From CAZDBA01 sp964503615 (lineage in GTDB: Bacteria; Planctomycetota; Planctomycetia; Pirellulales; Pirellulaceae): a stretch of 64,000 nt of DNA. Under the pieces are notes generated by a model that had not been told where the DNA came from, did not search any database, and saw nothing but the letters and a program-made list of their open reading frames with translations. A program made the translations under genes and the position numbers. This document shows positions 45,236-52,581 of the stretch, piece after piece. Each line of letters begins with the position of its first letter. The stretch's first letter is position 1. The stretch is taken from positions 1-64,000 of the forward strand of contig CAZDBA010000001.1 of the NCBI GenBank assembly GCA_964503615.1, written 5' to 3'.

Positions 45236-46507
45236 TTATTCCTGAACGTGTCCAGGGTGAATACGTGCACGAACTGATTCCGTTTCGAGCAACAACTCAA
45301 CGATTGTGGAGATCTGGGTAAAGTCGTGATATCCACTGGCTGCGTAACGAACATTTCCTAGACGGTCAACAAAAACCAACCCGGGAAAAGTTTGGCAGTT
45401 GGGGATGCTGCCACGCAATTCTTCGGTACCTATCACAACGTCGTAGTTAATTTCATGCTTGGCGATGAATTTCTTCAGGAGCTCTCTATTTTCTTCGTCC
45501 GTTTCACCATTTTCAAAGCTGGCGTTAAGGACTTTGACTCCTTGCTTGCCATACTCTGACTGCAATCGCTTCAAGTGTGGAATGCTCTGAACGCAAGGTG
45601 CGCACCATGATGCCCCTAGATCAAGTACTACGATCTGATCCATAAAATCTTTGTTCGTAATGATTGATCCTGGTACCGAACTCTGTAGAGAGTAGTCCAG
45701 ATGAAACTGTGGAAAGTTGGCCAATGCATCTCGAACTCGCTGTTGGACTTGGTTCTTGTAGTTCGCATGGGCAGTCTGCGTGATCGCTTTTAAAGATCCA
45801 TTGCTGTCTGCATCTCTAAAAATGGGGTCTTCGAATGCGGCATGGAAATCAACAAATCCCCATTGGTAGGCTTGGCTAAGCGAGTTGGTTGCCATTTGCA
45901 TATCACCGCGTAGGGCGTATCCGCGAGCTTCCATAAATAAACTGCTTGCGATTCCTGGTTTGGCCGGAGTCGGAAACGAAGGGTTAACCTCCAAGTTCCT
46001 TGCGATTCTTCCGGCATGCACGAACAGCTCGGCACTGATTTTTTCGTTGACCTCCAACCCAGCTGTTGCCAGTCGGTTGATGGTTTGCATGAATGGATAA
46101 GCGTTCTCCAATTCTCCGTGTCCAGCAAGCTGTCGGTCTGCTCCCGAGGTCAGGGCGAATGTTCTGGCAAAGCCGTAAGCCTTGTCAGCAAATTCCATGT
46201 CCTGTTCAACTTTGGCGGCTTCGATCAGTGAAACCATGATGTCCAGGATTTGAGTCGCATGTTCTGAAGCGACTTGGTCCGCTGGGAAGGTTTTTGAAAG
46301 CAGGGCAAATGAATCTTCGTAATTCAAATCGTTGGCAAACTCGCGGGACTGGCTCAAAACTGTCGCAGCTGTTGGAGCAGTCGGTTGGACGCTGTTTGGT
46401 TGGTCTTGGAATTGTCCGACAGCAGTCGCCGCGTAGGCGGACGGTAATGCCGAAAAAGAAATCAAAGCAATAAGAATGGCAAGTCTCGAATCCATTCGTG
46501 TGAACAT
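45236..46507 (-). CDS. Exported TlpA/thioredoxin-like protein with helical N-terminal domain
   Basis: 423 residues. GGAGA lies 5 bases before the ATG. A signal peptide ends near ALPSAYA (about residue 26). Residues 40-260 are helical, of TPR-like character. The thioredoxin domain (about 285-410) has the active site W301-C-A-P-C305, VVLDLGASW before it, and FPGLVFVDRLGNVRYAASG holding the cis-proline region. Such proteins reduce or exchange disulfides in the periplasm. It is the first gene of the run ending with lptE, but 228 bases separate it from recO, so co-transcription is uncertain. Confidence 0.87.
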   Translation of the reverse strand: MFTRMDSRLAILIALISFSALPSAYAATAVGQFQDQPNSVQPTAPTAATVLSQSREFANDLNYEDSFALLSKTFPADQVASEHATQILDIMVSLIEAAKVEQDMEFADKAYGFARTFALTSGADRQLAGHGELENAYPFMQTINRLATAGLEVNEKISAELFVHAGRIARNLEVNPSFPTPAKPGIASSLFMEARGYALRGDMQMATNSLSQAYQWGFVDFHAAFEDPIFRDADSNGSLKAITQTAHANYKNQVQQRVRDALANFPQFHLDYSLQSSVPGSIITNKDFMDQIVVLDLGASWCAPCVQSIPHLKRLQSEYGKQGVKVLNASFENGETDEENRELLKKFIAKHEINYDVVIGTEELRGSIPNCQTFPGLVFVDRLGNVRYAASGYHDFTQISTIVELLLETESVRARIHPGHVQE

Positions 46508-46862
46508 CGTCTCTCCAAGTTTGACTAGAATCTTGTTGGGAAAAAACCAAAGGTCGATAAACGTTGTTCTGGCGAAACTGAATTCGGCCGGAAGTTTGAT
46601 CCCGAATCATGGTTAAACGATATGATCGCATCCTTGGTTTGCCAAGTATACTTTGGACCATATTCGGGGATAATCGCTCTTTGGTAATTAAAGCAACGTT
46701 GAGACGCTAGAGCGGTGTTTTCCTTACCTTGCTTGCTGCAATTAATAGCAGGAATATTAAGTTTTCTTATCAAGAAAAATTGGCATAGCCCTGTTGCAAT
46801 TTTTGGCGAAATCGATTGGCCGTCGGATGTTCGCAGCGAGGCTCTTCTGAACTTCGGAAGTA
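46508..46862. other. Intergenic region, no gene seen
   Basis: 355 bases between queA (stop at 46863) and the start of the TlpA-like gene, both on the minus strand. It should hold the promoter of the TlpA-like gene. No stable hairpin with a T-run and no RNA gene was recognised. Confidence 0.4.
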
Positions 46863-47957
46863 TCAAGTTATCAGCATCGCATCGCCATAACTGAAGAAGC
46901 GATACTCTTCTTCGATCGCGGCTTCATAGGCGCGTTTCATTAGTTTGTCACCGCCCAAGGTACGGACCAGGACCAGTAGTGTACTGCGCGGCAAGTGAAA
47001 GTTGGTCAGCAAACCATCGATGACGTTGAAGCGAAAACCGGGTTTGATAAAGATGTCAGTCTCTCCCGACCATGGTTGTAGTTCGCCGCTCGCTCCCGCT
47101 GTCTCCAAAACTCGAACGCTGGTTGTGCCCACGGCAATTACACGACCGCCCATTCGTTTCGCGCTATTGATTTTTTCTACCGCCGCAGCGCTGATCATTC
47201 CTGTTTCACTGTGCATTTGATGATCGCTGATCGAATCGACCGTGACGGGACGAAATGTGCCGATCCCGACATGCAAGGTGACCGATGCGATTTGGATTTC
47301 TCTGTCAATCAAGCGGTTGATCAGCGGCTTGGTCAGATGTAATCCCGCCGTGGGAGCCGCCACCGCTCCCGGGTGCTTGGCAAAAATCGTTTGATAGTTC
47401 GCAACGTCAGCATCGACCATATTTCCACCACGTATATAGTGCGGCAACGGAATTCGCCCGACTCGCTCTAGAATGGCAAAAGGATCGGCAGTGAGATCAG
47501 CGTCTGAATCGTCTTCGCTTTCCGGTCGACAGATCCATTGACCATTCTCCATCTTGGTCAACAGCACGAGTTTATTACGCGTTACGCCGTGCCGGTCTTC
47601 CAAAATTACTTTTTCGCCTGCTTGGATCTTGCCACGCGTCTTGGCCAACATCCGCCAGTTTCCTTGGTCGTCGGCTTCCAAAAACAGCCCCTGCCAACGT
47701 CCGCCTGTTTTCTCACGAAGCCCGGATAACTGAGCCGGAATGACTTTCGTGTCGTTCAGTACCAAGCAATCGCCGGGACGCAGCAATTGGTGCAGATCCC
47801 GAATGTGTGCATGGTCCAGCTCCGAATTTTCGCGATTCACTGTCAACAAGCGGGCGTCGGCGCGGTTGGGCAACGGGTCTTGAGCGATGAGAGACTTGGG
47901 CAAGTCAAAATCGTAGTGATCGGTGAGAAGGTTGGAGTTTTCGGGCTTTGTTGACAT
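46863..47957 (-). CDS. queA: S-adenosylmethionine:tRNA ribosyltransferase-isomerase QueA
   Basis: 364 residues from the ATG at 47957, preceded by GGAAAAG; a GTG at 47966 is in frame but adds only 3 residues. The protein begins DHYDFDLPKSLIAQDPLPNRADARLL. It holds the family blocks RPGDCLVLNDTKVIPAQLSG, PLPHYIRG, KHPGAVAAPTAGLHLT and LTNFHLPRSTLLVLV. QueA transfers ribose from S-adenosylmethionine to preQ1 at the tRNA wobble position in queuosine synthesis. It is cytosolic, with usual length. Other queuosine genes are not in the window. Confidence 0.96.
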   Translation of the reverse strand: MSTKPENSNLLTDHYDFDLPKSLIAQDPLPNRADARLLTVNRENSELDHAHIRDLHQLLRPGDCLVLNDTKVIPAQLSGLREKTGGRWQGLFLEADDQGNWRMLAKTRGKIQAGEKVILEDRHGVTRNKLVLLTKMENGQWICRPESEDDSDADLTADPFAILERVGRIPLPHYIRGGNMVDADVANYQTIFAKHPGAVAAPTAGLHLTKPLINRLIDREIQIASVTLHVGIGTFRPVTVDSISDHQMHSETGMISAAAVEKINSAKRMGGRVIAVGTTSVRVLETAGASGELQPWSGETDIFIKPGFRFNVIDGLLTNFHLPRSTLLVLVRTLGGDKLMKRAYEAAIEEEYRFFSYGDAMLIT

Positions 47958-48403
47958 CTTTTCCACTTTGTTAATGCCGATCTGGCAAGTTTGGATGTTT
48001 TACGGAATTCGGGGATTATTCCCAGTCCCCAAGTCGATAGCTAGCGATTGGCGGCTAACTGAATCAAAGTCGAGGAAAACCTCAGAAATCGCAAGCCCAG
48101 TAGCTGACATAGGTTGCGATGACTGTTTCGAAATTCGTACGGAAAACCGTCACTTGAACCAGCCAGTCCAGTAACTATCCTGAATCAACCGCGGAAACGG
48201 AGATAGAGAACGGCTCTTAGTTTAGTCGAACCAACTTGGTTTTGGTTTTTAACAATACAGATTGAGAACGTCCTTCGTAGTTCGCGTCGTAGCAGTTGAG
48301 TGTTAAATCTGGCCACAGGTTAACACACGCCTGCCACGGGTGTCGATCAAGAGTTGATTGAACTAGCGAGCAGTTTGCTGAGCAATCAGACAAACCTACG
48401 AGT
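47958..48403 (+). ncRNA. Possible untranslated transcript ending at the terminator 48404-48437
   Basis: No ORF of coding character fills this region, yet a strong plus-strand intrinsic terminator follows it and no plus-strand gene lies upstream. Small inverted repeats occur near 48300-48400 (for example TCAA-GAG-TTGA near 48348 and AGCA-GTT-TGCT near 48370). I do not recognise RNase P, tmRNA, 6S or SRP RNA. The boundaries are only the limits of the gene-free stretch. Confidence 0.25.
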
Positions 48404-48437
48404 CGAGCCGCCTGAATTTTCAGGCGGCTCGTTTTTT
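48404..48437 (+). terminator. Strong intrinsic terminator without an upstream plus-strand gene
   Basis: 12-pair GC-rich stem CGAGCCGCCTGA / TCAGGCGGCTCG (48404-48415 and 48420-48431) with a 4-base loop and six T residues. The nearest protein gene behind it on the plus strand is more than 6 kb away, across minus-strand genes. Confidence 0.88.
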
Positions 48438-48480
48438 ATGCGCTTTGAGCGGTCCGCAACTCGAATTACCGCTTCGTTGA

Positions 48481-48492
48481 TGTTTGCAAACA
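48481..48492. promoter_or_regulatory. Palindrome upstream of rsmH, possible operator
   Basis: TGTTTGCAAACA is a perfect 12-base palindrome, 51 bases before the rsmH start. It overlaps a possible -35 box TTGCAA (48484-48489) with CATAGT 18 bases further as a weak -10. A repressor site is possible but unproven. Confidence 0.35.
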
Positions 48493-48542
48493 CGATACCC
48501 TGTGTCACATAGTTATTCCCAAACAAAGCTAACATATACGCT

Positions 48543-49403
48543 ATGACCGTTCACGTTCCCGTTTTACTAGCCGAAGCGCTCCAATGGCTGGAATTGAAAC
48601 CGGGGCAGGTGGTTGTCGACGGTACGATGGGAGGTGGAGGTCATACACGTGCATTCGCAGAAGCGGTGGGCCCGACCGGCCGGGTGATCGCGCTGGATCG
48701 AGATCCGACCGCAGTAGAACGTATCGAGTTGCCGGAAAACGTAACAGCAGTCGCAGCGAACTTTGCTGATACTCCCGAGGTCTTGAAGCGGTTAGAGGTT
48801 TCGTCGGTCGACGGGATCTTTTTAGATTTGGGACTTTCCAGTGACCAGCTTGCCGCTGACGATCGCGGTTTTAGCTTTAACGCAACCGGTTCGCTCGATC
48901 TTCGCTTTAACCAAACTTCAGGCCAGCCCGCTTGGCAGCTGTTGGAAGAACTAAACGAGACCGATTTGGCCAACCTGATCTACGAATTTGGTGAGGAGCG
49001 ACTGAGCCGAAGAATCGCGAGGAAGATTGTTGAGCAGCGCGCCACTCAGCCGATTCGAACTGCGGCTGAACTTGCAGGATTACTTCGCCGTTGCGTACCC
49101 CGTTCCAAAAATCACTCTATCGACCCTGCCACGCGAACTTTTCAAGCCTTGCGAATTGCGGTGAACGAAGAACTCAAGTGGTTAAAAGTTGCCTTGGAAG
49201 GTTTACCAGATTGTTTAAGTGTGGGCGGGCGGATTGGCATCATCAGTTTTCATTCGCTCGAAGACCGCATGGTCAAGCATGATTTTCGCCGCAATGAATC
49301 GTTAGAAGTGTTGACCAAGAAACCGCTTCTTCCCAGCGAGCTGGAAGTTTACGAAAACTCCAGAAGTCGAAGTGCGAAACTTCGTTTTGCCGCCCGCAAG
49401 TAG
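48543..49403 (+). CDS. rsmH: 16S rRNA (cytosine-1402-N4)-methyltransferase RsmH
   Basis: 286 residues. The start HVPVLLAEALQWL, the SAM-binding DGTMGGGGHTRAF (about 26-38), DGIFLDLGLSSDQL, GSLDLRFN and FQALRIAVNEELKWL, and the end IISFHSLEDRMVKHDFR are all characteristic. It methylates C1402 of 16S rRNA. In most bacteria rsmH (mraW) begins the division and cell-wall cluster; here it stands alone, converging with a cytochrome gene (16 bases between stops), as expected for planctomycetes without a classic cluster. No clear ribosome site precedes the ATG. Confidence 0.95.
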   Translation: MTVHVPVLLAEALQWLELKPGQVVVDGTMGGGGHTRAFAEAVGPTGRVIALDRDPTAVERIELPENVTAVAANFADTPEVLKRLEVSSVDGIFLDLGLSSDQLAADDRGFSFNATGSLDLRFNQTSGQPAWQLLEELNETDLANLIYEFGEERLSRRIARKIVEQRATQPIRTAAELAGLLRRCVPRSKNHSIDPATRTFQALRIAVNEELKWLKVALEGLPDCLSVGGRIGIISFHSLEDRMVKHDFRRNESLEVLTKKPLLPSELEVYENSRSRSAKLRFAARK

Positions 49404-49419
49404 GTGTTGCCGCGTCCGA

Positions 49420-50403
49420 TTAGCGATATTCGTCGTGGCAGTTGCTGCATGATTGGTTGATCGTGTTCAATCCAGCTTCTGCTCCCGAATAGTTGCCGGT
49501 TTGTAGCGCGCTTGCGATTTCGAGTGCTCCGCCGGCCATAATATTCGAGTGCGCTGCGTAGTCCTCGTCGTCGCCGTCTTCCATCGTTTCGTCGACCAGA
49601 ATTCGTCCCAAGGCAGCAACGATACTTGCCTCGTGAAGGATCTCTTCCGGGCTCTCAGAAAAGCCGTCTTTGTTGGCCAGCATCGGTCGGAGTTTATCTA
49701 CCGATTCTTGTAGTCTTTGCATGACGGGGTTTCGCCCTACAACATCGCCCCATTCAAAACTCTCGACCGGTTTCTCGTTGGAGTTCATGTTTCCACCGCG
49801 AACGAGTTCCTGCAAATCATCTCGTCGAGCAACGGCATAATTGTATGAGACTTGATCTCCGCGACGTGCATTTTTAGCCGCAACTACGAAACTAGGATGT
49901 GCCAAGTTGGCGGCCCGTTTCCAGCGGACGTCCTGGTTGTCGTGCTCCAAAATGATGCCAAACATGATGGCAAGTATGTTGAATGAATACCTGGCGTTCT
50001 TGTACTCTACCTTGTACTTGCTGGGACTGGTGACTTGCGTCATCAGCGTTCGTTGCAGGTTTTTGATTTCGGATTCGAGAACATCCGAACCGATGTACTC
50101 GGACCAAGCAAGTCCTTGAGCGTTGCCAGCGTTTCCAGTTGGATTGCCGATCGTTGGCTGAGCGGGATTTCCGGTCGGCGCTGCGGCCGGGCGGTTTCCG
50201 ACGAGTGCTTCGTCGAACACGTTGTCGAAAAAGATTCCGTCTTTGTCTCGATCGCTGAAAACCGGCCGCTTAACCCGTTTCACCTTCGGCACCTTTTTTG
50301 TTTCAGGTTCCTGCTGAGCAAGCATTCCTAAAACGTCTTGTAGGCCAATCAGGGTGCCGATCGTTAACAGGCACATCGCAAAGGCGACTTTTGTCCAACT
50401 CAT
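49420..50403 (-). CDS. c-type cytochrome with C-terminal heme motif (c'/c556-like)
   Basis: 327 residues. AAGGGA precedes the ATG. A signal peptide (about 5-28) is followed by a Lys/Arg linker and a Pro/Asn/Gly-rich stretch. The rest is helical. The only heme site is at the very end, C319-S-N-C322-H323-DEYR; a CxxCH motif followed by Y-R at the C-terminus is the pattern of cytochrome c'/c556 proteins, whose four-helix bundle fits the preceding 130 residues. The N-terminal extension of about 190 residues is unusual for that family. It is probably periplasmic electron transfer or gas binding; partner unknown. Confidence 0.8.
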   Translation of the reverse strand: MSWTKVAFAMCLLTIGTLIGLQDVLGMLAQQEPETKKVPKVKRVKRPVFSDRDKDGIFFDNVFDEALVGNRPAAAPTGNPAQPTIGNPTGNAGNAQGLAWSEYIGSDVLESEIKNLQRTLMTQVTSPSKYKVEYKNARYSFNILAIMFGIILEHDNQDVRWKRAANLAHPSFVVAAKNARRGDQVSYNYAVARRDDLQELVRGGNMNSNEKPVESFEWGDVVGRNPVMQRLQESVDKLRPMLANKDGFSESPEEILHEASIVAALGRILVDETMEDGDDEDYAAHSNIMAGGALEIASALQTGNYSGAEAGLNTINQSCSNCHDEYR

Positions 50404-50557
50404 TCGCTATTCCCTTTGCATCTGTTTGTTTTATTGTGGCGCACTGTTTTCTAACTACCGAATTTGATTATGTTGGTTTGTCTAGCATTTTTCAACAGAA
50501 TGCAAGTGGATCTCGAATCGAATTGTAAAAAACGAAACCGGCGAAACCAAAAATATC

Positions 50558-51754
50558 GTGGCCAAAAAACGAGCAACATCCCGCCGAGACTTTTTGCGTG
50601 GTCGCGTTTCGATCGAAGCTGGGCCTGAAAGTGGTAGGCAGAGTCAAGCGGGCGAGCCGTCGTTGCAATCGCCTTCATTGGAGCAAACGAGTTACTTACA
50701 ACATTTTTCGAAGCGGGCGATGGCTTGTGATTTTGAAGTGTTTTTTAACTTGAACCAACACGAACAATCCGGAAATGCAACGGCGAACGCTTTTGAGTTG
50801 ATCGATCGGCTTGAGTCTCAATTAAGTATCTATCGAGAGGATAGCGAGGTTTCGCGAATGAATCGTGAGGCGGGTGAGGGGCCGTTTCTGGTTTCGCCGG
50901 TCGTCCAGGAATTGCTCCAGCGTTCGCTTGAGTTGCACCGTTCGACTAAGGGTGCGTTCGACATTACATCAACACCGCTGTCCGAAGCTTGGGGGTTCAC
51001 GCAGCGTGCGCCAAAGCGTCCTGCGGAAGAGGAACTGGCGGCGGCTTTGCAATCGGTCGGTTCTGAGCAGATTTCGCTTTCCAATGGTGAGGTTCAATTC
51101 GGCTTGCCCGGTTTGTCCGTGAATTTCAATAGCATTGGAAAAGGGTACGCGGTGGACCGTGCAGTGGAAACGCTTTTGGAAGAGTGGGTTTACGATTTCG
51201 TGATCCATGGAGGGCAAAGTAGCGTCGCCGCGCGAGGGAGCAATTCGGTTAAGGCTGATCACGATTTGACTTTGACCAAATCGCAACTGGAAGATTCCAA
51301 TGTTCAAACAGATGAAGCTAAAACGGTTGAAGGATCGCAAGAAGAGGAAGCTCCCGAAGTCCTGGAATCGGGTTGGACGGTCGGGCTTTCACATCCGTTT
51401 GTGCCCAATCGACGACTGGCAGAAATCACATTGCGAGATCAGAGCTTGAGCACTTCGGGAACGGCGAGACAAGGGTTCTTTCACAAAGGTCGCCGATACG
51501 GACACGTGATTGATCCTCGAACCGGTTGGCCAACCGACCACTTTCTATCGGCCACGGTAATTTGTGATTCGACGGCGATGAGTGACGCGCTGGCGACTGC
51601 TTTTTTTGTGATGAGCCTGGAAGAGGTGGAAGCGTTTTGCGATCGCCACTCGGAGGTTGCCGCAATTCTAATCGTTCCCAAATCGAAATCAGGCGGTGTA
51701 ACGATCGAGACGTTTAACCTGCCACCGAATACGATGTCGATCGATTGGACTTAG
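50558..51754 (+). CDS. ApbE-family FAD:protein FMN transferase
   Basis: 398 residues from a GTG at 50558. ApbE motifs are present: the early MACDFEVFF, SQLSIYREDSEVSRMNRE, GAFDITSTPL, VNFNSIGKGYAVDRAVE, then HVIDPRTGWP and DSTAMSDALATAFFVM, which carry the metal site. The enzyme attaches FMN to Thr/Ser of periplasmic redox proteins. Residues 8-14 read SRRDFLR, like a twin-arginine motif, but no hydrophobic region follows, so export by Tat is doubtful. A charged insertion of about 50 residues (about 225-275) splits the catalytic domain. No Rnf or Nqr gene is near; DUF2809 follows 50 bases downstream. Confidence 0.88.
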   Translation: MAKKRATSRRDFLRGRVSIEAGPESGRQSQAGEPSLQSPSLEQTSYLQHFSKRAMACDFEVFFNLNQHEQSGNATANAFELIDRLESQLSIYREDSEVSRMNREAGEGPFLVSPVVQELLQRSLELHRSTKGAFDITSTPLSEAWGFTQRAPKRPAEEELAAALQSVGSEQISLSNGEVQFGLPGLSVNFNSIGKGYAVDRAVETLLEEWVYDFVIHGGQSSVAARGSNSVKADHDLTLTKSQLEDSNVQTDEAKTVEGSQEEEAPEVLESGWTVGLSHPFVPNRRLAEITLRDQSLSTSGTARQGFFHKGRRYGHVIDPRTGWPTDHFLSATVICDSTAMSDALATAFFVMSLEEVEAFCDRHSEVAAILIVPKSKSGGVTIETFNLPPNTMSIDWT

Positions 51755-51804
51755 ACGAATGTGAATGACTGGGCCAAACACAACTGTAAACGAGTTCGAT
51801 CCGA

Positions 51805-52227
51805 GTGACACGAGACCAGAAAACACGTTTGTTCGCAGCTTTGGTGATCGTAACGGTGATTCCGCTGGGTTTGATCGCGCGCTCGTTTCGTAGTGGTGCC
51901 TCGTCAGAGACGTTTGGCGGGTTCGTTGCGACTTATTTAGGGGATACGCTGTGGCCCGTGATGTTCTATTTTCTGGCCCGTTTCGTTTTTCCTAAGGCTT
52001 CAAGAGTGGTTTTGTTAGGCTTCGTGCTTTTGGTGACGCTTACGCTGGAATTTGGGCAACTCTGGAAACCGCGATTACTGCAATGGATGCGAAAACAACC
52101 GGTTATCGGTTTCATCCTTGGCAATCAATTTATTTGGAGTGATGTCGTTTGTTGTAGTGTTGGTGCGATCGTGGCGGTTGTTGTTGACTTGGTTTTTATG
52201 GCTTGGTTGGTTCGGTCGTCTAAGTGA
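51805..52227 (+). CDS. DUF2809 integral membrane protein
   Basis: 140 residues from a GTG start. Four membrane helices are visible (about 9-27, 42-62, 66-84 and 112-135). The segment YLGDTLWPVMFYFLARFVF, the LEFGQLWKPRLLQWMRKQPVIGFILGNQFIWSDVVCCSVGA block and the length fit DUF2809. It lies 50 bases after the ApbE gene on the same strand, so the two may be an operon. Function of the family is not known. Confidence 0.78.
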   Translation: MTRDQKTRLFAALVIVTVIPLGLIARSFRSGASSETFGGFVATYLGDTLWPVMFYFLARFVFPKASRVVLLGFVLLVTLTLEFGQLWKPRLLQWMRKQPVIGFILGNQFIWSDVVCCSVGAIVAVVVDLVFMAWLVRSSK

Positions 52228-52247
52228 TTTCTCGTCTGTCATAATCG

Positions 52248-52300
52248 CCTGCGGCGTAACATGGAATAAGCTGCTTCCTCGCTAACGCGTCGGGTTTCCA
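52248..52300. repeat. REP-like element, degenerate copy
   Basis: The right half (52268-52300) is identical over 33 bases to 12788-12820. The left half (52248-52267) keeps only weak similarity to the left arm of that element (TGCGGCGTAA and surroundings). It is in the 354-base gap between the DUF2809 gene and the next gene, which otherwise shows no feature. Confidence 0.65.
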
Positions 52301-52581
52301 CTTGCGGTTTCCTCAGTTGTTGATAATCAATCTCATGGTAAATCGCAGCGTAATTAAGGCATGCCAAACGGCCTCTGTTTTCCAGCTTTGCTTGGCAGGC
52401 AGTGATAGCAGAATTGTAAGATAGGTGTTGTGGCGCAAACTTTTCTGATTATTCCGATTTTAACGCAAGTGTAAACTCTGCGGATTCCGATGACTTTTAG
52501 GCACGAGAACTAGGTCTCGTTGCCATGCAGCAATGTTAACGTTGCATGATTGCTTTCGATTCTCTCCCCGGAGACGTAGTG

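Noticed and set aside
45046..45321. A 91-residue plus-strand ORF
   Set aside because: It overlaps the end of the TlpA-like gene, has no recognisable domain and no clear ribosome site.
47923..48174. An 83-residue plus-strand ORF antisense to the start of queA
   Set aside because: Half of it overlaps queA, and the translation has no coding character or known domain.
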